Origin: GCA-2728135 sp002728135
GTDB taxonomy: Bacteria; Pseudomonadota; Alphaproteobacteria; UBA828
Assembly: GCA_963997635.1 (NCBI GenBank)
Contig: CAXEND010000002.1
Coordinates: 1 to 64,000, forward strand
Length of the DNA stretch: 64,000 nt
Direction of reading: 5' to 3'
This document shows positions 25,988 to 34,968 of the stretch, piece after piece (the first letter of the stretch is position 1; each line of letters begins with the position of its first letter). A program made the translations under genes and the position numbers. The notes below the pieces were generated by a model. The model saw only the letters and a program-made list of their open reading frames with translations, was not told the origin of the DNA and searched no databases.

Positions 25988-26895
25988 GATTTAACTATTT
26001 TAGATCCTTGTTGAATAAAATAACTAGTAATTAATACCAATGCTATTCCTGGAAGCGTCATTGCTGGAGGTAGGCCGTAGCCTATTATCCACTCTGTTAA
26101 AATAACTAATCCTGGCATAAAATAACTATATGCCTGAACGCGAGTTGGACCAATTCGTGGGGTGGCATATTGAAAAAGGAAAAAACTGATCACCGTAGTC
26201 ACTAAAGCTAGGTAAAATAACCACCCATAAACCTCAAAACTTGCACCTACCCAATCAGTAGATGCTATGTCCTTCGCTGCTATTAGAAAAAATGACAATG
26301 TAGCTACAACTAAAACCCAAAAAGTCATTATAGCAGTGGGCTCTCCCCTATGAAGATGTTTCACTAAAACACCATATGCACCAAAACATAAGCAACCTAA
26401 TAAAAACAAAATATCACCATAGTTAAGGTCAAAAGCTAAGAAGCGATCTGGATCACCCCTAAATACTACCCACAGAGCACCTATCATCCCAACACCCAGT
26501 GCTAGTAGACGATGCCAGCCCAACCTTTCACCAATAAAAATTGCCGCAATTATTGCTGAAATACCAGGAACAGTTGTAAATAAGGCACTTGTATTAAGCG
26601 CACTCGTGTATCTTAATGACTCAAATTGACACCAAAAAAACCCCACAGGCATTAGTCCAAGAATGGTATATCTAAGCATTCCTTGCCAGCCTGGCCATGA
26701 AAAGCCATATTTCCAATAAACAAAAACACCCATTATGATTGCTGCCATAGCAAAGCGAACCAACATCAATACACCAGGTTCAAATGCATGGGCAATGGCA
26801 TGCCCTACAGTAAATGACGTTGAAATTAATAAGTTTGCCAAGATTGTAAGGGCATGTACATGAAGTATCGTGCTATCGGAGTTTTTATATTCCAT
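25984..26895 (-). CDS. EamA-domain DMT-family transporter
   Basis: The 303-aa protein has about ten hydrophobic helices in two EamA repeats (roughly 12-140 and 155-295), as in RhaT/YdcZ-type drug/metabolite transporters. The second repeat ends in IALVLITSYFI followed by a basic tail. It probably exports or exchanges a small metabolite across the inner membrane; the substrate is not predictable. AGGAAGTA immediately before the ATG is a good ribosome site. The gene is monocistronic, divergent from pyrB. Confidence 0.86.
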   Translation of the reverse strand: MEYKNSDSTILHVHALTILANLLISTSFTVGHAIAHAFEPGVLMLVRFAMAAIIMGVFVYWKYGFSWPGWQGMLRYTILGLMPVGFFWCQFESLRYTSALNTSALFTTVPGISAIIAAIFIGERLGWHRLLALGVGMIGALWVVFRGDPDRFLAFDLNYGDILFLLGCLCFGAYGVLVKHLHRGEPTAIMTFWVLVVATLSFFLIAAKDIASTDWVGASFEVYGWLFYLALVTTVISFFLFQYATPRIGPTRVQAYSYFMPGLVILTEWIIGYGLPPAMTLPGIALVLITSYFIQQGSKIVKS

Positions 26896-27046
26896 TACTT
26901 CCTATTCAAGAAAAATGTTGCTGTGAAAAACTAGCCGTAAGAAGATCACATTTTTTTTAAAACATGTGCCTTCATATATCACCTATCAATTAATTTGCTA
27001 TAAAAAAGATTTTTTATCAATTTTTCATAGTAATTTAAGGTAATAC

Positions 27047-27076
27047 TTGCATTGATAGCCTCACCAAGCATATAAG
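27047..27076 (+). promoter_or_regulatory. Putative sigma-70 promoter of pyrB
   Basis: TTGCAT (27047-27052) and TATAAG (27071-27076) are spaced by 18 bases, just before the pyrB ATG at 27086. Transcription would then begin almost at the start codon, giving a very short or absent leader. AAGG at 27074-27077 could instead serve as the Shine-Dalgarno, so the two readings compete. An AT-rich inverted repeat lies near 27000-27017. The rest of 26896-27046 shows nothing clear. Confidence 0.35.
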
Positions 27077-27085
27077 GTTTTTTTA

Positions 27086-28042
27086 ATGAGCATTTTAACA
27101 AACGATATGTCATTCAAGCACCGCCACCTTCTTGGTATCGAGGAATTGTCGGAGAATGATGTTTCTAATATTCTAAATCTTTCCGAACGCTATATCCAAC
27201 TTAATAGAGAACAACAGAAAAAACACAACATATTGCGTGGGAAAACACTAGTTTTACTTTTTTTTGAAAATTCAACACGAACACGTACATCTTTTGAGCT
27301 TGCAGGGAAAAGATTAGGTGCTGATACTATCAATATTTCAGTTTCATCATCTGCAATTAAAAAGGGTGAAACGCTAATTGATACTGCAATGACCCTTAAT
27401 GCAATGCACCCAGATTTACTGGTAATGAGACATCCAAATGCTGGGGCAGTAAATCTTCTAAGTCATCATGTAAGAGGTTCCGTTCTTAATGCAGGAGATG
27501 GTGCACACGAGCACCCAACACAGGCTCTTCTTGATGCCTTAACTATTAGACGCCATAAGGGACACCTAAATGGATTAATAGTGGCCATATGTGGAGACAT
27601 AATGCACAGCAGGGTTGCCCGTTCTAATATTCTCCTTCTCCAGCTAATGGGCGCAAAGGTGCGAGTAATTTCCCCTCCTACACTTACTCCAACGGGCATA
27701 GAAAACCTTGGTGTGGATGTTTATCATGATATGCAACAAGGGATAGATGGCTGTGATGTTATAATGATGCTCAGACTTCAATCAGAAAGGATGCAAGGAT
27801 CTTTTGTTCCCTCAACAAGAGAATATTTTCGGTTCTGGGGACTTGATAGAAAAAAACTTTCTTTTGCAAAAGAAGATGCAATGATTATGCATCCGGGCCC
27901 AATGAATAGAGGAATTGAAATAGATAGTGAAGTGGCTGATGATATAACACGCAGCGTAATTTTAGAACAAGTTGAGTTTGGCGTTGCTGTTCGTCAGGCC
28001 TGTATGGAACTTCTTGCCCTAAATTTACAGAAAGAAGGGTAA
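27086..28042 (+). CDS. pyrB: Aspartate carbamoyltransferase catalytic subunit
   Basis: This 318-aa enzyme catalyses carbamoyl phosphate + aspartate to carbamoyl aspartate in pyrimidine synthesis. The carbamoyl-phosphate motif ENSTRTRTSFE (61-71), HPTQALLDAL and the MLRLQSERM / HPGPMNRGIEI blocks are all present. No pyrI regulatory gene follows; pyrC follows at once, as in other alphaproteobacteria. An in-frame ATG seven codons on (27107), where some homologues begin, is a possible alternative start. Confidence 0.96.
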   Translation: MSILTNDMSFKHRHLLGIEELSENDVSNILNLSERYIQLNREQQKKHNILRGKTLVLLFFENSTRTRTSFELAGKRLGADTINISVSSSAIKKGETLIDTAMTLNAMHPDLLVMRHPNAGAVNLLSHHVRGSVLNAGDGAHEHPTQALLDALTIRRHKGHLNGLIVAICGDIMHSRVARSNILLLQLMGAKVRVISPPTLTPTGIENLGVDVYHDMQQGIDGCDVIMMLRLQSERMQGSFVPSTREYFRFWGLDRKKLSFAKEDAMIMHPGPMNRGIEIDSEVADDITRSVILEQVEFGVAVRQACMELLALNLQKEG

Positions 28043-28046
28043 TTAA

Positions 28047-29348
28047 ATGCCAAATAAACCTGATATAGCTTATATAAATTCCCGCCTTATTGACCCCTCA
28101 TCAAACTTGGATGTCAAAGGTGGAATATTAACTCGTGGGAGTAAAATATTAGATTTGGGCTCCCATCTGTTTAATCCAGACTTGTCTGAAGAAACTATTA
28201 TGATTGACTGTCAAGGTCATATATTAGCTCCAGGTTTAGTAGATATTCATGTTCATCTAAGAGAACCTGGCCACGAACACAAAGAAACAATAGAAAGTGG
28301 AGGTAAGTCTGCTGCAGCTGGTGGAGTCACGACTCTTTGCTGTATGCCTAATACAAACCCTGTAATAGATGATGTTGCACTCATTGAATTCATTCAACGA
28401 AGGGCAAGAGAGGCAAAAAGTGTAAAAATATATCCATTTGCGGCTGTAACAAAAGGATTGGAAGGAAAACAACTTACAGAAATAGGAATGCTTGCTAATG
28501 CAGGTGCTGTTGCCTTTACTGACGATGGTCTGCCAATAATGGATAGTCAGGTTATGCGTCGTGCATTAGCTTATGCAAAAGCGTTTGATATGATTGTTAG
28601 TCAACATGCTGAAGACCTCTCCCTATCAGGTTGTGGATGTATGGCAGAAGGTCAAATGGCAACTAAGCTCGGGCTCCCAGGAATTCCTGATGCATCTGAA
28701 ATAGTAATTATTGAGAGAGACCTTAGACTAGTTGAAATTACTGGTGGACGTTATCACGTTGCACATATCTCAACTGCTCAAGGAGTGGAAGCAGTGCGTA
28801 AGGCAAAAGAAAAAGGTTTGCAAGTATCATGTGAAGCTGCTCCACACCACTTTATCCTTACAGATAGTGATGTAGGCAACTATCGTACCTTTGCTAAAAT
28901 GGCACCCCCGCTCAGAAGTGAGGAAAATAGGCTTGCAATAATAGATGGACTATCAGATGGTACAATTGATGCAATTGCTACAGATCATGCACCGCATGAC
29001 CAAGAAAGTAAGAGAGTCCCTATGGAACATGCTTCAAACGGTGTAGTTGGACTAGAAACACTCCTATCTCTTACCCTAGAGCTCGTTAATAATGGACACC
29101 TTACTCTTCTAGAAGCTTTATCTAAAATAACGTGCGAGCCTGCTGATTTAATTGGCCTTAAAGCTGGAAAATTCTATAAAGGTGCACCCGCAGATATGGT
29201 AATCTTTGACCCTGATGCAGAATGGACAGTAGATCTAGAAAAGATTATTAGCAAATCAAAAAATACACCTTTTGAAGGACGGAAGATGATAGGTAAGGTA
29301 AATCGAACTATAGTTGATGGCCGCACGGTTTTCAAACAAGAGGCTTAA
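28047..29348 (+). CDS. pyrC: Dihydroorotase (type I, pyrC/pyrX-like)
   Basis: The 433-aa amidohydrolase has the metal-binding HxH in DIHVHLREPGHEHKE (H68, H70), CMPNTNP, SQHAED, HISTAQ, and the catalytic aspartate in DAIATDHAPH. All ligands of an active type I dihydroorotase are present, so this is not an inactive PyrC-prime scaffold. It closes carbamoyl aspartate to dihydroorotate. It lies four bases after pyrB, with GAAGGG upstream of its ATG, and is followed within a few bases by plsY. Confidence 0.95.
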   Translation: MPNKPDIAYINSRLIDPSSNLDVKGGILTRGSKILDLGSHLFNPDLSEETIMIDCQGHILAPGLVDIHVHLREPGHEHKETIESGGKSAAAGGVTTLCCMPNTNPVIDDVALIEFIQRRAREAKSVKIYPFAAVTKGLEGKQLTEIGMLANAGAVAFTDDGLPIMDSQVMRRALAYAKAFDMIVSQHAEDLSLSGCGCMAEGQMATKLGLPGIPDASEIVIIERDLRLVEITGGRYHVAHISTAQGVEAVRKAKEKGLQVSCEAAPHHFILTDSDVGNYRTFAKMAPPLRSEENRLAIIDGLSDGTIDAIATDHAPHDQESKRVPMEHASNGVVGLETLLSLTLELVNNGHLTLLEALSKITCEPADLIGLKAGKFYKGAPADMVIFDPDAEWTVDLEKIISKSKNTPFEGRKMIGKVNRTIVDGRTVFKQEA

Positions 29349-29354
29349 AACATA

Positions 29355-29984
29355 ATGCCTGAACCCATGGGCGGTTTTATGTTTGTATGGCCATTTATTA
29401 TTGGGGCTTTCTTGGCTTATTTAGTTGGATCTGTTCCTTTTGGTCTTATAATCTCTAAGATTTTTAATCTTCCTGACCCAAGAAAGATTGGATCCAAAAA
29501 CATTGGTGCTACTAATGTATTACGGTCGGGCAATAAAATTGCCGCTGGTATAACACTTTTATTTGATTTTTCTAAAGGGATAGGCCCAGTGTTTGCAGCT
29601 ATGGAATTTGGCCTTGACATGGCCTTTTATGTTTCAATTGCAGCTGTACTTGGTCATATTTTCCCATTTTGGCTTAAATTCCGCGGGGGTAAAGGGGTAG
29701 CAACAGGCATAGGTGTTCTAATTGGTTTTTATTGGCCTATAGGTTTGTTAATATGCTGCGTGTGGATCATTATTGCTATAACAACCAAATTTTCTTCTAT
29801 TGCTGCTATTATCGCAATATCAAGTATTCCCCTACTTGGATGGTGTTGGGGCGATAGTTTAGTGATTTGGCTTGGATTGTTTATAAGTGTTTTAGTAATT
29901 GCAAAACATAAGGCAAATATTAAACGCTTATTTTCAGGACAAGAACCAAAAATTTCTTTTTTAAAAAATAAAAATAATGTTTAG
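29355..29984 (+). CDS. plsY: Acyl-phosphate glycerol-3-phosphate acyltransferase
   Basis: The 209-aa inner-membrane protein has the PlsY motifs: SVPFGLIISK, the glycine-rich IGSKNIGATNVLRSGNK, and FRGGKGVATGIGVL. About five membrane helices are seen. It transfers an acyl group from acyl-phosphate to glycerol-3-phosphate, the first step of phospholipid synthesis. It ends the pyrB-pyrC-plsY unit. In many alphaproteobacteria dprA follows here; in this window a 207-base gap leads directly to topA. Confidence 0.95.
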   Translation: MPEPMGGFMFVWPFIIGAFLAYLVGSVPFGLIISKIFNLPDPRKIGSKNIGATNVLRSGNKIAAGITLLFDFSKGIGPVFAAMEFGLDMAFYVSIAAVLGHIFPFWLKFRGGKGVATGIGVLIGFYWPIGLLICCVWIIIAITTKFSSIAAIIAISSIPLLGWCWGDSLVIWLGLFISVLVIAKHKANIKRLFSGQEPKISFLKNKNNV

Positions 29985-30191
29985 AACATCTGATTTATTA
30001 AGACTATATCTATAAAATCATTGTCCAAAAAATTACATTTTTAATATTTCTTTGCTGTCATTTGGTTGACACTTTGTAGCTATATCACCATTTTGGCACG
30101 ATAAATCCTTGTGGCGATAAGAATATAGCTTTAAGCAATTATATTAAAATTTGTTCAAAGAGTTAACCTAATTAAAAGCAGGTCGATTAAA

Positions 30192-32723
30192 ATGGATATT
30201 GTAATAGTTGAATCACCAGCAAAAGCAACAACCATAAACAAATATCTTGGAAATAATTTCAAGGTATACGCTTCTTATGGCCATGTAAGGGATTTACCAC
30301 CCAAAAATGGATCCGTTGACCCCGAAAATAATTTTAAAATGTTATGGGAGGTTAGTGAAAAGTCTGAACAACATATTCGTAAGATTAGAGACGCAACAAA
30401 AGGAGCAAAAAATCTTTACCTAGCTACTGACCCTGATCGTGAGGGTGAGGCAATATCTTGGCATGTACTTGATGAGTTAAAACAACGTGGGGCTCTTAAA
30501 GGAATATCCATAAAAAGAATCGTTTTTACTGAAATTACAAAAAATGCAGTTTTAGAAGCCATATCTAATCCTCGTAACCTTGATAATAATCTAATTGATG
30601 CATATAGAGCTCGTAGAGCATTAGATTATTTAATGGGGTTTACATTATCGCCAGTTCTATGGAGAAAATTACCTGGAGCAAGATCTGCAGGAAGAGTTCA
30701 ATCAGTCGCACTGCGTTTAATAGCAGAGCGAGAGTCTAATATTGAAAACTTTTCCCCAAAAGAATATTGGTCTATAGACACAATACTGCAAGCTCCTGAT
30801 GGCAGAGAATTTAATGCAAAGCTTACTCATTTTGATGGAAAAAAATTAGATAAGTTCAGTCTTAAAAATGAAGAAGAGGCAACCTCAGCACGTAATTTAG
30901 TTGAGGGTTCTTTAACTGTGAATTCAATTGAACCAAAAAGAATCCGCCGTAACCCTGCCCCCCCGTTTACCACATCCACACTTCAACAAGAAGCATCAAG
31001 GAAACTTCGATTCTCTGCTAAGAATACGATGCAAACAGCACAACAACTTTATGAAGGTATAGAAATAGACGGGGAAAGAGTTGGTTTAATTACTTATATG
31101 CGAACTGATGGTGTCCAGATTTCAAACCAAGCCCTACAACAAGTTCGTAGAAAAATTGAGAATGATTTTAGCACTAAACACCTTCCTAAAACACCACGAT
31201 ACTACAAAGTTAAAGCAAAAAATGCACAGGAAGCACATGAAGCTATCAGACCAACAAATTTTGAAATAAATCCATCATCACTAGCAAGCCAACTTAATAA
31301 TGATCAGTTAAAGCTATATGAATTAATTTGGAAAAGGACTCTTGCTAGTCAAATGGCTGCTGCTGAAATTGACCGGATGACTATCACTATTCATAACAAT
31401 GCCGATACAATTGAATTAAGAGCTTCAGGCTCGACTATTGCATTTAAGGGTTTTCTTGCTCTTTATCAGGAAGGTAAAGATGAGACACAAGATGATGAAG
31501 AAATTAGCACTCAATTACCTATCTTAAAAGTTGGTGACTCAATCAAATTAGTTTCAGTATTATCTAATCAACACTTTACTGAACCTCCTCCCCGTTTCAG
31601 TGAAGCAAGTTTGGTAAAGGAATTAGAAAATTTAGGAATTGGCCGTCCATCAACATACGCTTCCATTATTTCAGTTCTCCAAGATAGAAATTATGTAAGA
31701 CTTGAAAATCGCCGTTTTTTTCCTGAAGACCGTGGAAGAATTTTAATAACCTTTCTAGAGAACTTTTTCTCACGTTATGTTGAGTATGATTTCACAGCCA
31801 AGATGGAAACACAGCTAGATGAAATATCAGCCGGGCAAATAGAATGGAATGGTGTTTTAGAAGAATTTTGGAAAACTCTAAGCCAGGCAGTTGAAAATAC
31901 ATCTAATCTTAGAGTCCGTGACGTGATCTCTGCACTTGATGAAGAACTATCCCCACATCTGTTTCCAGTCATATCTGGCTCTGCAGACCCCAGAACTTGC
32001 CCAAAGTGTGATAACGGAAAATTAAGTTTAAAATTAGGCAAAATGGGTCCATTTATAGGTTGTTCAGATTACCCAGAATGTAAATTTACACGGCCTCTTG
32101 CAGGAGGCTCAAGTGATGAATCTCGAGAAATTGGTCTGGACCCAAATACAGGTCAACCAATAAACTTAAAAATTGGTAGATTTGGCCCATATATTCAGCT
32201 TGGTGAAATAACAGAGAAAAATAAGAAACCTAAACGCAGTTCACTGCCGCAAAATATTTTCCCCTCTGATGTAGACCTTGACATAGCAATTAAAATTTTA
32301 GAATTACCCAGAACAATTGGGAACCATCCTGAATTTTCAAAACCTATAACCGCTGGTATTGGACGGTATGGCCCATACGTACATTGCGACGGTAAATATA
32401 AATCTCTAGCTAAGGATGATGATATACTTTCAATAGGACTCAATCGTGCAGTTGACCTACTAGCTAGTGCAAAAGGGCGAGCCAGCAAACCTCTTAAAGA
32501 TCTTGGACCTCATCCTGATGATGAGAAATCCATAATTGTAAAAGATGGACGCTTCGGACCATACGTTCAACATGGTCGTGTTAATGCAACAATTCCAAAA
32601 GCATTTGATCCTGAAAGCCTTACAATTCAAGAAGCAATTGATATTTTAGCAGCGAAAAGACAAAAAGCTGGAAAGAAGAAAACTGGCGGCAAAAAAAAAT
32701 CTAAAAAATCTAAAAAATTATAA
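30192..32723 (+). CDS. topA: DNA topoisomerase I
   Basis: The 843-aa type IA topoisomerase relaxes negative supercoils. The Toprim domain has the acidic metal motif ATDPDREGE (D80, D82). The catalytic tyrosine is Y302 in GLITYMRTDG. One C4 zinc ribbon (CPKC...CSDYPEC) follows the core, then several topo-C repeats of the form GRFGPYIQ / GRYGPYVH / GRFGPYVQ. The tail is very lysine-rich (about 825-843), as in many alphaproteobacteria. CAGG precedes the ATG. The 207-base gap upstream contains no gene that I can identify. Confidence 0.96.
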   Translation: MDIVIVESPAKATTINKYLGNNFKVYASYGHVRDLPPKNGSVDPENNFKMLWEVSEKSEQHIRKIRDATKGAKNLYLATDPDREGEAISWHVLDELKQRGALKGISIKRIVFTEITKNAVLEAISNPRNLDNNLIDAYRARRALDYLMGFTLSPVLWRKLPGARSAGRVQSVALRLIAERESNIENFSPKEYWSIDTILQAPDGREFNAKLTHFDGKKLDKFSLKNEEEATSARNLVEGSLTVNSIEPKRIRRNPAPPFTTSTLQQEASRKLRFSAKNTMQTAQQLYEGIEIDGERVGLITYMRTDGVQISNQALQQVRRKIENDFSTKHLPKTPRYYKVKAKNAQEAHEAIRPTNFEINPSSLASQLNNDQLKLYELIWKRTLASQMAAAEIDRMTITIHNNADTIELRASGSTIAFKGFLALYQEGKDETQDDEEISTQLPILKVGDSIKLVSVLSNQHFTEPPPRFSEASLVKELENLGIGRPSTYASIISVLQDRNYVRLENRRFFPEDRGRILITFLENFFSRYVEYDFTAKMETQLDEISAGQIEWNGVLEEFWKTLSQAVENTSNLRVRDVISALDEELSPHLFPVISGSADPRTCPKCDNGKLSLKLGKMGPFIGCSDYPECKFTRPLAGGSSDESREIGLDPNTGQPINLKIGRFGPYIQLGEITEKNKKPKRSSLPQNIFPSDVDLDIAIKILELPRTIGNHPEFSKPITAGIGRYGPYVHCDGKYKSLAKDDDILSIGLNRAVDLLASAKGRASKPLKDLGPHPDDEKSIIVKDGRFGPYVQHGRVNATIPKAFDPESLTIQEAIDILAAKRQKAGKKKTGGKKKSKKSKKL

Positions 32724-32803
32724 TCAAAGTCAACTAACAACAATTGTATTTATCATAGATTAGAGAAATATGACGCTAGTTTTAATGAGTATTAGATAAA
32801 TCA

Positions 32804-32843
32804 GTTAAAAATTAAAAAATAAATTTTTTACTTTAATTTTAAC
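32804..32843. repeat. AT-rich imperfect inverted repeat after topA
   Basis: GTTAAAAATTAAA and TTTAATTTTAAC form near-complementary arms around an inner TAAAAAAT / ATTTTTTA hairpin. It may terminate topA transcripts, but being almost pure A/T its stability would be low. It lies in the 184-base gap between topA and the 75-aa gene. Confidence 0.3.
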
Positions 32844-32907
32844 CTCAGTGGATTGAACTTTCCAAGGCAAGGCCATAGTATCTTACAAACTATACAAAGG
32901 TTAATTT

Positions 32908-33135
32908 ATGCGACCTACCAAGGCACAAAAACAATGGTTAGAACGCGGGCTAGAACAACCTGGCGGAAAATTGCCTTTATTTTCTAAAGATGGAAAACAA
33001 ATTGACAACCGGACTGTTAAGGCATGTATAAATGCTGGATGGGCTGAGCCATGGAAACATAATCCAATTATGCCAGAATGGCTGGTATGCCGTATCACTC
33101 CTGAAGGTTTAAAAGTTCTGGATAAATTAAACTAA
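32908..33135 (+). CDS. Conserved-looking small hypothetical protein (75 aa)
   Basis: This 75-aa soluble, basic protein opens MRPTKAQKQWLERGL and contains DNRTVKACINAGWAEPW, then LVCRITPEGLKVLDKL. The alternation of helix, helix and a short strand-turn ending in RITPEG resembles a winged-helix half, as in small DNA-binding proteins. That is a shape impression, not a family match. AAAGG lies about seven bases before the ATG. It sits immediately before rpmG, in the place where many alphaproteobacteria have rnr and small genes. The function is unknown. Confidence 0.65.
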   Translation: MRPTKAQKQWLERGLEQPGGKLPLFSKDGKQIDNRTVKACINAGWAEPWKHNPIMPEWLVCRITPEGLKVLDKLN

Positions 33136-33219
33136 TTACAGATATACTTGACAGCTCAGCTACGAAGTTTATGTTCCCAACTGATTTATTATAAACTTGT
33201 TCTGTAATGAGGAAAGAAA

Positions 33220-33387
33220 ATGGCCAAAGCCAATAGCATAATCATAAAGTTAGTAAGTTCCGCAGGAACAGGTTTTTATTATACAACACGGAAAAACCCA
33301 AGAACGGACAGTGAAAAACTAAGTCTCAGGAAATATGATCCAGTAGTAAGAAAACATGTCGATTTTAAGGAATCTAAGATTAAATAA
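33220..33387 (+). CDS. rpmG: 50S ribosomal protein L33 (bL33)
   Basis: This 55-residue gene reads MAKANSIIIKLVSSAGTGF followed by YTTRKNPR and LRKYDPVVRKHVDFKESKIK, a complete bL33. It is the cysteine-free (C-minus) form: the CxxC pairs of zinc-binding L33 are absent. A GAGGAAAG ribosome site lies just before the ATG. It follows the 75-aa hypothetical gene by 84 bases. The topA-...-rpmG neighbourhood is alphaproteobacterial. Confidence 0.95.
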   Translation: MAKANSIIIKLVSSAGTGFYYTTRKNPRTDSEKLSLRKYDPVVRKHVDFKESKIK

Positions 33388-33458
33388 CAACACTCTAAAT
33401 CTATCCAATTAATATTTCTTTATGTCACAAACTTTTCAATCCCTGTTGGGCGGCACAA

Positions 33459-34424
33459 ATGCCTAAAAAAAAAATATTAACAATAACTCGGAAAATGCCA
33501 ATAGCCGTGGAAAATCTGGCAAAGAAAAGTTTTGATATCCGTATCAACCCAACTGACAACTTATATACTCAGAATGAGTTAATTAAAAAATCGAAGGATT
33601 CTGATGCTTTACTTGTTTGCTCCAATGACAAACTTGATGAGACCACAATAAATGCTCTATCAAGTTCAATTAAAATTATTGCGTGCTATACAGCAGGGCA
33701 CGAAAATGTTGACGGGATAGCAGCAAGAAACAGAGGAATTGTAGTAACCAACTCACCTGACTCAGTCACAAATCCAACTGCTGAGATTGCTATGCTTCTC
33801 ATGCTTGGTGCCGCAAGAAGAGGTGCAGAAGCGGACAAATTAGTTCGTAGTGGAAAATGGTCTGGTTGGCATACAGAATTTATGATTGGCCAAAGTCTTA
33901 TTGGAAAAAAACTTGGCATTTTTGGTATGGGTCGAATTGGGAAGGCAGTTGCAATCAGGGCAAAAATTTTTGGCCTGGAAATTCATTACCACAATAGGAA
34001 AAAACTTTCTTCATCAGAGGAAGACGGGGCAATCTATCATGCTACTAGTGATTCTCTTTTAAAAAACTCTGACATTCTCTCTCTCCACTGTGCATTAACC
34101 GAAGATACTAGGGGCTTCTTATCTAAACAACGGATAGATTTACTCCCAAAAGGTGCAATTGTTATAAATACATCAAGAGGTGAAGTTATTGATGACAACG
34201 CACTTATAGAAGCTCTAAAATCTGGGCACGTGGCATCTGCTGGTCTAGATGTATTTAATAAAGAACCTAAATTGGACAAAAGGTATTCCGATCTTGTTAA
34301 TACCTTTCTTCTCCCTCATATTGGGAGTGCAACAAGAGAGGGACGTGATGGAATGGGATTCCAAGCTATTGATAATTTATTAACGTTTTTTAAAGGTGAA
34401 AACCCACCAAATCAGGTCAATTAA
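33459..34424 (+). CDS. D-2-hydroxyacid dehydrogenase (glyoxylate/hydroxypyruvate reductase-like)
   Basis: The 321-aa NAD(P)-dependent dehydrogenase has the Rossmann motif GIFGMGRIGKAVA, the arginine of NTSRGEVIDD, a glutamate in NKEPKLD, and the histidine in LPHIGSATREGR. These supply the Arg-Glu-His catalytic set of the family. It reduces a 2-keto acid such as glyoxylate or hydroxypyruvate, or runs in reverse. It leads a plus-strand group with a RidA-like protein, a TPP enzyme and a FemAB-like protein; spacing of about 60 bases to RidA allows co-transcription. The substrate is not fixed by sequence. Confidence 0.88.
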   Translation: MPKKKILTITRKMPIAVENLAKKSFDIRINPTDNLYTQNELIKKSKDSDALLVCSNDKLDETTINALSSSIKIIACYTAGHENVDGIAARNRGIVVTNSPDSVTNPTAEIAMLLMLGAARRGAEADKLVRSGKWSGWHTEFMIGQSLIGKKLGIFGMGRIGKAVAIRAKIFGLEIHYHNRKKLSSSEEDGAIYHATSDSLLKNSDILSLHCALTEDTRGFLSKQRIDLLPKGAIVINTSRGEVIDDNALIEALKSGHVASAGLDVFNKEPKLDKRYSDLVNTFLLPHIGSATREGRDGMGFQAIDNLLTFFKGENPPNQVN

Positions 34425-34487
34425 TATTAGACAAAAATTTAAGGCTACATACTAACGCATGCCAAACAAAAAAAATGGGTTATACAA

Positions 34488-34955
34488 ATGAAAAACAGCA
34501 TAGAGAACAATTTAAAGAAACATAATGTTATCTTGCCCCAACCACCCATTCCAGTTGCAAGTTATGTACCTTTTGTAATCACAGGAAAACTCATTTTTAT
34601 CTCTGGACAAGTTTGTTTTATAGGACAAGACCAGTCACTAAAGGGAAAATTGGGGGCAAACCTAACAACTGAGCAGGGATATCAAGCAGCTAGAAATGCT
34701 ACCCTCAACGCGATAGCACACCTAAAATCAGCATGCAAAGGTGATTTAGAAATAGTAAAAAAATGTGTAAATATTAGAGTTCTAATTGCCTGCACTTCTG
34801 ATTTTATTGACCATCCTAAGGTTGGTAATGGTGCCTCTGACCTCATATCAGATATTTTTGGTATAGCTGGGCCTCACTCTCGAGCAGCTGTTGGATGTAG
34901 TTCATTACCATTAGATTGTGCGGTAGAAGTTGAGTCAATATGGGAAATTTTATGA
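34488..34955 (+). CDS. RidA-family protein
   Basis: The 155-aa protein belongs to the YjgF/YER057c/UK114 superfamily, in the longer subgroup typified by a C-terminal HSRAAVGCSSLPLDCAVEVE. The N-terminal part has VPFVITGKLIFISGQV. RidA proper hydrolyses reactive enamines/imines such as 2-aminoacrylate; the activity of this longer subgroup is less certain. The stop codon lies 13 bases before the ATG chosen for the TPP enzyme, so the two are probably co-translated. This suggests that an unstable imine or enamine is a by-product of the same pathway. Confidence 0.86.
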   Translation: MKNSIENNLKKHNVILPQPPIPVASYVPFVITGKLIFISGQVCFIGQDQSLKGKLGANLTTEQGYQAARNATLNAIAHLKSACKGDLEIVKKCVNIRVLIACTSDFIDHPKVGNGASDLISDIFGIAGPHSRAAVGCSSLPLDCAVEVESIWEIL

Positions 34956-34968
34956 TTGGACATATGGA

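Noticed and set aside
30095..30115. Sigma-54 promoter (TGGCACG ... TTG) upstream of topA
   Set aside because: The spacing between the TGGCAC-like and TTG elements is about 8 rather than 4, and GC is missing after TTG.
34930..34968. TTG start for the TPP enzyme overlapping ridA
   Set aside because: The added 13 residues are not typical of the family, and an ATG at 34969 follows the ridA stop cleanly.
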